A stretch of DNA of 5,661 nucleotides, taken from Candidatus Poseidoniaceae archaeon (lineage in GTDB: Archaea > Thermoplasmatota > Poseidoniia > Poseidoniales > Poseidoniaceae). The number at the start of each line of letters is the position of its first letter. Within the stretch, counting starts at the first letter, position 1. A program made the position numbers and the translations under genes. Below are positions 1-5,661 of this stretch, one piece after another. The notes below the pieces were generated by a model. The model made no database searches, was not told the origin of the DNA, and worked only from the letters and a program-made list of their open reading frames with translations. The stretch spans positions 30,518 to 36,178 of the forward strand of contig JAKUNX010000001.1 of the NCBI GenBank assembly GCA_022451835.1, written 5' to 3'.

Positions 1-79
1 TACCACACCTGACTTGGACAGAACTATTCAGTGAAACCTCAGACAACTGATCCGCAATTCCCTGGTCTAATTCAAACAT
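1..79 (-). CDS. N-terminal fragment of an unidentified protein (runs off the left edge)
   Basis: An ATG at 79-77 opens a frame with no stop to the window edge and gives 26 complete codons, beginning MFELDQGIADQLSEV. It starts one base after the TGA stop of the KaiC-like ATPase (TGA-A-ATG on the minus strand), a spacing typical of translationally coupled operon genes. A GGGG stretch lies 9-12 bases before the ATG and may be a weak ribosome binding site. The visible residues look like a soluble, mildly acidic N-terminus with no signal peptide or membrane segment. I do not recognise the family. The fragment is too short to exclude a chance open frame; the tight junction with the gene before it is the main support. 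Confidence 0.5.
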   Translation of the reverse strand, partial: MFELDQGIADQLSEVSLNSSVQVRCG

Positions 80-80
80 T

Positions 81-863
81 TCAACTGCCCCATCGATTTA
101 CATTATCGCTTATTGCACCCCATTTGAGCATAGGCGTCAGCATTACACCAAGAGGGGTCAACTCGATAGCGTGTTTAGCCCGACTGTGAGGAGTCCCTCG
201 CATCTTAACCACTTGCAAGAACCTGAGTAAATGACCCATTCTCTCAACGTCACCAAGAACAATGATACCATCACAAATCGCTTCTTCTACACCAAAAGAA
301 GACCAGTGAGCATTTTCAGTTGCAGAAGTTATCTCAGCAATGAGTATAGTAGTACAACCTAATGTGGCTAATTTCTTACCAAGAGTAAACAGAAAATCTC
401 TAATCAATTGTTCTGATTTAATTTTGTAACATAATGTTGTTACCGAATCAATTACTAATCGTGTTACTCCGATCGTATTGACAATATCTACGATTGATTT
501 GATTAATGAATGAACGTCTTCTAAATCAAAAGTTGATTTTTCCAAACCTAGCCATGAATACAGGACATCCATGTCGAATACATTGATTAATCCAGTATCG
601 ACCATGTTCATATCGAAAAATGCAAATTGACGTATGTTTTCTAGCAATTTTACTGACGGTTCTGTAGCAGTAAAATGCGCACATGCTTCGCCAGCATTAG
701 CCCCTCTAACCAAGAATTCCATTCCCAATGTAGTTTTTCCAGAACCACAAGTCCCTGCGGCCAACACAGTAGAACCGTAAGGTATTCCTCCCCTAAGTAT
801 CTCATCAAGACCATGAACACCAGTAACACATCTATCACGTGAATACATGGCAACTGGCTGCAT
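81..863 (-). CDS. KaiC-like / RAD55-family RecA-superfamily ATPase, single domain
   Basis: This is a cytoplasmic P-loop ATPase of the KaiC/RAD55 type, 260 residues from the chosen start, the usual size for single-domain members. Seen in the sequence: the entry motif TGVHGLDEILRGGIPYGS (about residues 14-31), Walker A GTCGSGKTT (37-45, Lys43), a segment FTATEPSVKLLENI where KaiC proteins carry catalytic glutamates (one Glu visible, about 68), Walker B RLVIDS (Asp139), and the C-terminal family motif KMRGTPHSRAKHAIELTPLG. Family members act as ATP-driven switches or assembly factors; the partner here is unknown. Start choice: the frame also allows TTG at 920 and ATG at 896 and 848. ATG 863 leaves about 13 residues before the conserved domain, as is usual, and has a GGGG tract 12-15 bases upstream, but 896 remains possible. 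The gene lies downstream of the lamin-tail protein and 1 base before the next gene, so it probably works with them. It resembles ArlH (FlaH) only through the shared superfamily. Confidence 0.9.
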   Translation of the reverse strand: MQPVAMYSRDRCVTGVHGLDEILRGGIPYGSTVLAAGTCGSGKTTLGMEFLVRGANAGEACAHFTATEPSVKLLENIRQFAFFDMNMVDTGLINVFDMDVLYSWLGLEKSTFDLEDVHSLIKSIVDIVNTIGVTRLVIDSVTTLCYKIKSEQLIRDFLFTLGKKLATLGCTTILIAEITSATENAHWSSFGVEEAICDGIIVLGDVERMGHLLRFLQVVKMRGTPHSRAKHAIELTPLGVMLTPMLKWGAISDNVNRWGS

Positions 864-918
864 GGGGAACACTACCCCTAACTCACGCAGGTTCATGAAG
901 CATCCGATTACTGAATGC

Positions 919-924
919 AAAAAA
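919..924 (-). terminator. Oligo-T run, possible archaeal terminator or attenuator
   Basis: On the minus strand six T residues follow the lamin-tail gene stop codon (940-938) by about 13 bases, inside a T-rich stretch (ATTTGCCATTTTTTGC). Archaeal RNA polymerase can terminate at U-runs without a hairpin. If active, it would reduce read-through into the KaiC-like ATPase gene. A single six-base run is weak evidence, and the AT-rich stretch could equally be promoter sequence for the ATPase gene. Confidence 0.2.
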
Positions 925-937
925 TGGCAAATTAATT

Positions 938-2023
938 CTACTCAATTATTCCTGGACTTGGGTCGTTAGAGATTTGCCAATCTTGCTGTTCGGGTGGGAA
1001 ATTATCAGTCACGTATTGTAATGATTGGCTTGGTGTCAAAAAGAAGCCAGTATCTCCTCCCCAAGTGACGCGCATTACTTCAAACGGCTGAAATTCACTT
1101 AATTGAGTATATGACAAAACTATGACTCCGCCACCGTCATTCAATAAATCGATTTGGCCTACACCAAGGAATCCTTCACTACCTAAATCAATAACATGAG
1201 CGGCATCACCAATCTGTTGAGCATTTGGGTCGCCGGTAAACAACGATAATGAGTTGCCCGAAATCACACCCTCTCTGAGTAATAGGTTTGTGTCATGATT
1301 AGGAGATGTGTGGGAAAAGCTCCAGCCATTCAAGTCTATTGCGAAATTATTAGGATTGTACAATTCTATCCACTCAGGAGCCCCAGAAACTGAACGGGGA
1401 CTTATCTCAGTGATGTGTAGATTATTGGCCTTTCTACCACCATTATGAACTTCTAAAATTATCAAGAATTTTTCTTGGCCAACTTGTAGTTCTTTGTATG
1501 AAGACGATGATGCTTGAGCTGTTCCTCTTTCAGTACCACCTGAAAATAATACTAACTCATCTCTTGAAGGAATATTTGATTCAGTAATTTTGATTTCTAA
1601 ATGTATACTGAAATCATCGCTAAGTCCCAAACCTCTTGCCAAATTATCCTCGGTTAAATTACTCAATGCGTCAACCTTGTCAAAATCTAAGGTGTTAGAG
1701 CCCATTAAACCTGCTAAGACAATACCTTGGTTTAAGTCATCAATTGGCTGAAGGTGCCAATGTGATGTTGAATTCTCATAATCCAAAGACCCATCATCGA
1801 ATACTGGTACAAACCAACCACCGTCTGAGGTCATTCTATCAAGACCTTGTGCTGCGGCTCTATCTAATCTATCAACTGAAGTATCATTTGAACCCATCTC
1901 CAACTGTGCTAAAGACAAAAATGCAGTCAATATCATCAAAAATAGAGTGAATGCTGCTAAGAACTCGATAACTGCCGTCATACCATTTTCATCTCTTTGC
2001 AAAGATGATTGCATGGAGACCAT
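938..2023 (-). CDS. Secreted or membrane-anchored protein with pilin-like N-terminus and C-terminal lamin-tail domain
   Basis: 361 residues. The N-terminus is short and polar (MVSMQSSLQRDENG), followed by a hydrophobic segment at about 16-40 that carries a glutamate near its start (AVIEFLAAFTLFLMILTAF). This is the layout of archaeal type IV pilin-like class III signal peptides, with likely processing near Gly14; it could instead be an uncleaved signal anchor. Residues about 45-195 are a region I do not recognise. Residues about 200-359 look like a lamin-tail domain: HITEISP, then EWIELYNPNNFAIDLNGWSFS, and the typical ending DWQISNDPSPG. In prokaryotes such domains occur on exported proteins and are thought to mediate binding or anchoring. 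There are no cysteines. The start at 2023 is supported by GGGAG four bases upstream; ATG 2014 is the alternative. The gene is first in the minus-strand cluster and is followed by the KaiC-like ATPase. Confidence 0.85.
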   Translation of the reverse strand: MVSMQSSLQRDENGMTAVIEFLAAFTLFLMILTAFLSLAQLEMGSNDTSVDRLDRAAAQGLDRMTSDGGWFVPVFDDGSLDYENSTSHWHLQPIDDLNQGIVLAGLMGSNTLDFDKVDALSNLTEDNLARGLGLSDDFSIHLEIKITESNIPSRDELVLFSGGTERGTAQASSSSYKELQVGQEKFLIILEVHNGGRKANNLHITEISPRSVSGAPEWIELYNPNNFAIDLNGWSFSHTSPNHDTNLLLREGVISGNSLSLFTGDPNAQQIGDAAHVIDLGSEGFLGVGQIDLLNDGGGVIVLSYTQLSEFQPFEVMRVTWGGDTGFFLTPSQSLQYVTDNFPPEQQDWQISNDPSPGIIE

Positions 2024-2130
2024 GCTACTCCCATGAGTAGGCGACTCAATAGACTACCGATGAAAGAAGAGAAAGATTGCGAAATTTGGCAGATTTTGAC
2101 CAATATGGCCGATGAGTCTTTGAATGCCAA
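2024..2130. promoter_or_regulatory. Divergent intergenic region between the lamin-tail gene and the large surface protein gene
   Basis: These 107 bases separate two divergently transcribed genes, so both promoters should lie here. On the plus strand GCGAAATTTGG (2079-2089) is a plausible but poor BRE/TATA-like element; it would place transcription start around 2110, giving a leader of about 20 bases. I see no good TATA box for the minus-strand gene. The plus-strand gene has no evident Shine-Dalgarno site before its ATG at 2131, consistent with weak or leaderless initiation. A palindrome at 2025-2040 is listed separately. The divergent arrangement would allow shared regulation of two surface proteins, but nothing here proves it. 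Confidence 0.35.
2025..2040. repeat. Perfect inverted repeat covering the ribosome binding site of the lamin-tail gene
   Basis: CTACTC and GAGTAG are exact reverse complements separated by four bases (CTACTC-CCAT-GAGTAG). The repeat ends one base before the ATG at 2023. In minus-strand mRNA it would form a six-base-pair hairpin with part of the GGGAG Shine-Dalgarno-like sequence in its 3' arm and loop, so it could limit translation; as DNA it could be an operator. A six-base arm pair can occur by chance in a window of this size, so only its position makes it notable. Confidence 0.3.
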
Positions 2131-5094
2131 ATGTCAGGCAACAGTATGAGTGTAGCCCGCGCTAGCAATGAGGTCAGTAGATTTTCATCAATGTTAGTTG
2201 CTTTTTTGATATTATTTAGCACTCTTATTATTTCCAATTATTCCCCTAATGTCAATGCATCTGTTAGCGGGGATGTGTCAATCGACAGTTCCAGCCCAAG
2301 TAATGATGATTACATCCCGGCATATGAAGCAACTTACTTTGAAGTAACCGTAACAAATCAAGACAGTTTTACATCTCCTAACAGAGTAATAGATTGGTAC
2401 GTTTGTCTAGGTGAAAAGGTCACAAATATTTGTATTAATAACAAAATAGCACAAGGTGAAATTGCAATTGCTAATTTACTCCCTGCAGAGTCGTTAACTT
2501 TTACTTCTAGTGACGCATTCTATCCTAATGGGCTTAATGAAACACTAACAGTCGTATACCAATTTGAAGAATTAGATTTTAATCCAAGCAATGATGTAAT
2601 TAATTTCATTATTAATGCTTCGTTACAGTATACTGATGTAATTATTGAGAATAATGAAAATATCATTGATCAACTAACAGGTTTAGCAATTTATGACGGC
2701 GAAAAAATACTCTCCAATAATACTGAATATGAATTATCATTTTCTGGATTTGCGAATTTATGTGCTAGCTGTCAACTCAATACTACATTAGGATGGCAAC
2801 TTTGGGATGAAAATCAAACAGAAATTGTTAATCAAAATTATGTCTTTGAAGAAAATTATCCTAAATTTTCATTTTACAAGGAATTCACGATGGACCTCCC
2901 CACATTTAACCACAGTGAAGATGGGCGATTTACGCTTATTTATGGAATTTTTAGTTCAACTGGAAACCCATTTAGTGATTTATATGAATCAAATAATCTA
3001 AATTCAATATCGATAATAATTAATACAGAATTTGACATTTCAGTCGATAGCGTATATCCTAGCCACAACCCATCCTCATCAAATTATCTATACGGCCTAG
3101 ACATGATTACTGTCCAAGTTAGTAACAATGCAAACATGACGGTCAACAATGTCCAATTAGAATTACAACTTTCTGCCTTTGGAAGCAACACGGTTTCCCA
3201 AATATGCATTATATCTGTAATCATGCCAAATCAGCAGAAAAATTGTGTCTTTGATATGACTGTAGATAGCGAAAATGTGTTACTTAAGGCTATACTTCAG
3301 GACAATGTAAGGAATAATCAAGATACAAATCCACTGGATAATGTATTAGAAGAAATCTCAGGCGTCAGCGTCCCTCAACTAATGTCAAGCATTGAAATTG
3401 ACAATGAAAAAGAGTGGTATACTGACAATGAAATTATCACAATATCTGCTAATATAAACCCATTTTCTTCTGCTCCAATAAATTTTTCCTGGTGGTATAT
3501 GGGGATAATAAACATAGATTATGGCCAAACCACACAGATTAACACATCTGATTATGGCCTAGGCACTCACGAATTCAAGTTGATTACTACCGATTCTTTA
3601 GGAAATAGTGAAACTATTTATTTCAACATATTAGTTTATACTGAGATTCAAATTTCAAATCTGCCAATGTATGAAGCTAGTGCTATATCTGCAACAGATA
3701 CCGTACAGATTTTGCATGACTCTACATTACCTATGGAGAGAGAGGGATATAACGTCGGAGGTGACAAAAGTCCGTTGTTTTTATTACAATTTGACTTAAT
3801 CAATACCCAAACTAACCAATCTGATTTCAATGGCCAGAACTGGATAGAGATTGAACTAAGTCTCTTAGATTTAATTTCGTCACAAGTATCATTATCATCG
3901 GTAGAAATAAGAAAATTAGACTCCTTTAGTGACACCAATTGGGAATTCTTTAATTCAGATAATTACGGATATATCAACCAAACTAAAATGTCAATTAAAA
4001 TCTATGAAGCCACCACGATTCTATTTATTGGAGAACTTGGCGAACCTAATATCGAGGCATTAAATTTCACAGTTGATTTAATCGCAAACGGGAACTTTGA
4101 CCTCAGTTGGCAACCTTATGGCGATACAGAAAGTGATTATATTCTTGGATGGAACATACATCAAAAGATCGTCCCTGAGTTTGGCGGTACAATTTTCCCG
4201 TCACCTCAAATAGACTATAATGAAGCGATTTGGGAAAGTCTAGTTGAAGATACATTCAGACAATTCGTCTCAATTGATGAGACTAATTGGCAGGATACAA
4301 TCGCAGTTCCTGAGGGTTACTGTTCCTCATATGCTATAATCCCGGTTGATAGAACTGGTGACACATTTAATCATCTAGCAAATGTTTCAATGATTGATGG
4401 AAACGCGGCTTTTATCTGTGGCGATTCAACACCACCATCCACTTCTGTAATAAATATGCAAAGCAGTTCCAGATTCACCAATGATACAACATGTTTTGAC
4501 ATTCTTAAAGATTGGAATATGTGCTATGAAGTGACAATTTCATGGACTTGGCCACAAGGTGAAGAGAATGAAACTTGGAACTTATATCGTATTGAGCAAA
4601 ACCCAAATGGTATAGATTTACATTTGCTTGAACCAGTCTTAGAAAATATTGCTTATACACCAGGAGATAATTACCAATATAGTGAAAACGGCATTGATGA
4701 TGATAGCATCAGACCATTAAAGACGTTCTACTATATCTTAACCCCTACCGACCAATTTGGTAATGAGCGCACAGTAGCAATTTACCCTTCACCAAATGTT
4801 GAAAGAGTACATATTGAAGATCAATGGTGGGAATATAATCAACACATTATTCCAGAACCTGAGCCTGAACCTGAACCACCATTAAACAACGAATGGCTAG
4901 GTAATTTTTCAGATAGCTTAGAGAAGCAGGAATTCAAGACGGCAGGAATAGTTACTCTGGTTACACTTTGTCTTGGAGTTATTATGTTAGCATTCATTAG
5001 TAAACGCTTGAAGAGACTTCGAAAAGTAATCAGTGCAAGAAATCGAAGATTAGCTGAATCGATGGCTGATGAATTCGAAGACTTCTATGATTGA
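2131..5094 (+). CDS. Large multi-domain cell-surface protein with signal peptide and C-terminal membrane anchor
   Basis: 987 residues. An N-terminal signal peptide has its hydrophobic core at 21-35 (MLVAFLILFSTLIIS) and possible cleavage at VNA-SVS after residue 43. The ectodomain (44 to about 930) is beta-rich and Asn/Ser/Thr-rich. Likely modules, judged by pattern only: CARDB/Ig-like units around 45-170 and 300-415, an uncertain domain between them, a PKD/Ig-like unit at 420-505 ending THEFKLITTDSLGNSE, an unrecognised region at 506-640, and two fibronectin-III-like units at about 645-765 and 775-900 (FDLSWQPYGD; VTISWTWP ... TFYYILTPTDQFGN). Ten cysteines form five close pairs, and I count about 17 N-X-S/T sites. 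A Pro-Glu stalk (908-917) precedes one membrane helix (937-957), followed by a basic then acidic tail (KRLKRLRK ... DEFEDFYD). The topology is therefore outside-stalk-membrane-short cytoplasmic tail. It may be an adhesin, an envelope component or a scaffold; no catalytic motif was seen. The start at 2131 is the first possible after an in-frame stop at 2113. Confidence 0.85.
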   Translation: MSGNSMSVARASNEVSRFSSMLVAFLILFSTLIISNYSPNVNASVSGDVSIDSSSPSNDDYIPAYEATYFEVTVTNQDSFTSPNRVIDWYVCLGEKVTNICINNKIAQGEIAIANLLPAESLTFTSSDAFYPNGLNETLTVVYQFEELDFNPSNDVINFIINASLQYTDVIIENNENIIDQLTGLAIYDGEKILSNNTEYELSFSGFANLCASCQLNTTLGWQLWDENQTEIVNQNYVFEENYPKFSFYKEFTMDLPTFNHSEDGRFTLIYGIFSSTGNPFSDLYESNNLNSISIIINTEFDISVDSVYPSHNPSSSNYLYGLDMITVQVSNNANMTVNNVQLELQLSAFGSNTVSQICIISVIMPNQQKNCVFDMTVDSENVLLKAILQDNVRNNQDTNPLDNVLEEISGVSVPQLMSSIEIDNEKEWYTDNEIITISANINPFSSAPINFSWWYMGIINIDYGQTTQINTSDYGLGTHEFKLITTDSLGNSETIYFNILVYTEIQISNLPMYEASAISATDTVQILHDSTLPMEREGYNVGGDKSPLFLLQFDLINTQTNQSDFNGQNWIEIELSLLDLISSQVSLSSVEIRKLDSFSDTNWEFFNSDNYGYINQTKMSIKIYEATTILFIGELGEPNIEALNFTVDLIANGNFDLSWQPYGDTESDYILGWNIHQKIVPEFGGTIFPSPQIDYNEAIWESLVEDTFRQFVSIDETNWQDTIAVPEGYCSSYAIIPVDRTGDTFNHLANVSMIDGNAAFICGDSTPPSTSVINMQSSSRFTNDTTCFDILKDWNMCYEVTISWTWPQGEENETWNLYRIEQNPNGIDLHLLEPVLENIAYTPGDNYQYSENGIDDDSIRPLKTFYYILTPTDQFGNERTVAIYPSPNVERVHIEDQWWEYNQHIIPEPEPEPEPPLNNEWLGNFSDSLEKQEFKTAGIVTLVTLCLGVIMLAFISKRLKRLRKVISARNRRLAESMADEFEDFYD
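4852..4881 (+). repeat. Short GARCCT tandem repeat encoding a Pro-Glu stalk
   Basis: About four copies of a hexamer of the form GAACCT/GAGCCT/GAACCA follow one another in frame and encode alternating Pro-Glu (residues 908-917, PEPEPEPEPP). Such stiff extended linkers are common just outside the membrane anchor of prokaryotic surface proteins, where they lift the ectodomain away from the membrane. Hexamer repeats like this can change copy number by slippage, which would alter stalk length. Confidence 0.7.
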
Positions 5095-5095
5095 T

Positions 5096-5182
5096 TGGCG
5101 CGGCAGGGGAGATTCGAACTCCCGAGGTGAGACACCACCGGATTAGCAATCCGGCGCAATGGCCAGGCTATGCGACTGCCGC
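5096..5182 (-). tRNA. trnS-GCU: tRNA-Ser(GCU), reads AGC/AGU codons, with encoded CCA
   Basis: The minus strand folds into a complete class II tRNA of 87 nt. The acceptor stem is GCGGCAG with CTGCCGC, discriminator G, then an encoded CCA (5098-5096). The D arm has a three-base-pair GCA/TGC stem with GG in the loop; the anticodon stem CCGGA/TCCGG encloses TTGCTAA, so the anticodon is GCT. A long variable arm with GGTG-TCT-CACC stem identifies it as serine type, and the T arm is GGGAG-TTCGAAT-CTCCC. No intron is present. The discriminator G and long variable arm are standard serine identity elements. It lies 56 bases downstream of ctaB on the same strand, and its 3' end is one base from the stop codon of the convergent surface protein gene. 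Confidence 0.97.
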
Positions 5183-5207
5183 AGTAAGCCTTGCCAAATT
5201 AGATGTA

Positions 5208-5221
5208 GTCATGAATATGAC
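5208..5221. repeat. Small inverted repeat in the ctaB to tRNA spacer
   Basis: GTCAT-GAAT-ATGAC is a perfect five-base inverted repeat in the 56-base spacer between the ctaB stop codon (5239) and the tRNA 5' end (5182). A third copy of GTCAT lies at 5234-5238. It might be a processing or termination hairpin, or part of the tRNA promoter region. It is short enough to be chance. No clear TATA box for the tRNA is visible in the spacer. Confidence 0.2.
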
Positions 5222-5238
5222 GGTTGTTATTATGTCAT

Positions 5239-5661
5239 TCAATTCTGCGATAAAGGTCCGAAATATCCTAATGATTCAGGTGGAATTGCCGACACTAAAA
5301 CCAATAGTAGGAACATATAGCCAAGATAATACAATGACCTGAAGAATGATTTTGCTGCCTTAGGCATCCTACCATTTTCATCAAAAGGCTCATTCGGGTC
5401 GATTGCCCAAACTGATACAGAATACCACAATGTTAGCCCACCAGCGATGAAAGCCCAAAGTAAAGGAAGACCTGAATTTGGCCAAAAGCAAGGCACTGAG
5501 CCCAACATAAATAACAAAACACAATATATTTTAGATTGAAACAACGTATGTTCTGCTCCTTTTACTTCATTCATCATTGGAACTTGTGCTTTAGCATATT
5601 CTCCAGAACGATACAAAGCTAGAGCCCAGAAATGAGGTGGCGTCCAAAGGAAAATCAGGGC
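5239..5661 (-). CDS. ctaB: Protoheme IX farnesyltransferase (heme O synthase), C-terminal part
   Basis: CtaB is a polytopic membrane prenyltransferase of the UbiA superfamily. It adds a farnesyl-derived group to heme B to make heme O, the precursor of heme A in heme-copper terminal oxidases. The frame is open to the window edge and encodes the last 140 residues. It opens with the family signature FLWTPPHFWALAL (residues 4-16) followed by EYAKAQVPMMNEVKG, matching the usual Y-A-x-A-x-x-P-M-x-x-V-x-G motif. Three membrane helices follow at about 44-60, 64-86 and 107-127, with the typical loop AAKSFFRSLYYLGYMFLLL before the last. The N-terminal half with the Asp-rich prenyl-diphosphate site lies beyond the window. 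The gene is followed on the same strand by tRNA-Ser. Its presence implies an aerobic respiratory chain. Confidence 0.95.
   Translation of the reverse strand, partial: ALIFLWTPPHFWALALYRSGEYAKAQVPMMNEVKGAEHTLFQSKIYCVLLFMLGSVPCFWPNSGLPLLWAFIAGGLTLWYSVSVWAIDPNEPFDENGRMPKAAKSFFRSLYYLGYMFLLLVLVSAIPPESLGYFGPLSQN

Noticed and set aside
650..853. Minus-strand open frame of 67 codons
   Set aside because: It lies inside the KaiC-like ATPase gene in another frame and shows no domain or plausible start.
81..863. Assignment of the ATPase as archaellum protein ArlH (FlaH)
   Set aside because: Only the KaiC fold is shared. The KMRG-x-x-HS motif is typical of general KaiC/RAD55 proteins, and no archaellin, arlI or arlJ gene is visible in the window.
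864..878. GGGG-N7-CCCC inverted repeat just upstream of ATG 863
   Set aside because: Four-base arms only, well within chance.
864..920. Longer starts for the KaiC-like ATPase (TTG at 920, ATG at 896)
   Set aside because: The TTG overlaps a T-run and adds residues beyond the usual family N-terminus. ATG 896 is possible, but 863 fits the domain better; the choice is not certain.
1744..1950. Plus-strand open frame of 68 codons
   Set aside because: Antisense shadow of the lamin-tail gene, with a composition unlike a real protein.
2046..2237. Minus-strand open frame of 63 codons in and beyond the divergent intergenic region
   Set aside because: More than half of it is antisense to the surface protein signal peptide, and it has no recognisable features.
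2807..3001. Plus-strand open frame of 64 codons
   Set aside because: Out-of-frame shadow inside the surface protein gene, Lys/Ile-rich as expected from AT-rich DNA.
3648..3938. Minus-strand open frame of 96 codons
   Set aside because: Antisense to the surface protein gene; no domain, signal peptide or ribosome binding site.
5096..5182. tRNA gene as an integration site of a mobile element
   Set aside because: No integrase, no duplicated tRNA end and no change of gene style beside it within the window.
5091..5342. Plus-strand open frame of 83 codons
   Set aside because: It runs antisense through the tRNA-Ser gene and into the end of ctaB. Apparent proteins of this kind are a known artefact over tRNA genes.

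Overview
The window looks like a piece of an archaeal chromosome, most likely a marine planktonic euryarchaeon related to Marine Group II (Poseidoniales). This is an inference from gene content; no marker gene proves it. The evidence is a KaiC/RAD55-type ATPase, a pilin-like secreted protein with a lamin-tail domain, a very large Asn-rich surface protein held by a C-terminal membrane anchor, a heme O synthase typical of aerobes, and weak or absent Shine-Dalgarno sites. The protein genes are AT-rich and the tRNA gene is GC-rich.

Left half (1-2023), all on the minus strand, read from right to left: a 361-residue protein with a type-IV-pilin-like N-terminal membrane segment and a C-terminal lamin-tail domain; a single-domain KaiC-like ATPase; and the first 26 codons of a further gene that begins one base after the ATPase stop codon and runs off the left edge. 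The close spacing suggests an operon, although a T-run sits between the first two genes.

Middle (2024-5094): a 107-bp divergent intergenic region, then a 987-residue plus-strand surface protein. It has a signal peptide, several beta-sandwich-like modules, ten extracellular cysteines in five close pairs, about 17 possible N-glycosylation sites, a Pro-Glu stalk, one membrane helix and a short charged cytoplasmic tail.

Right end (5096-5661), minus strand: a complete tRNA-Ser(GCU) with encoded CCA, whose 3' end lies one base from the stop codon of the convergent surface protein gene, and upstream of it the C-terminal 140 codons of ctaB, truncated by the window edge.

The window shows no mobile element, CRISPR array or clear defence system. 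The most interesting part is the pilin-like lamin-tail protein next to a KaiC-like ATPase and an unidentified third gene. It could be part of an uncharacterised surface-appendage or envelope system, but the window is too short to show this.
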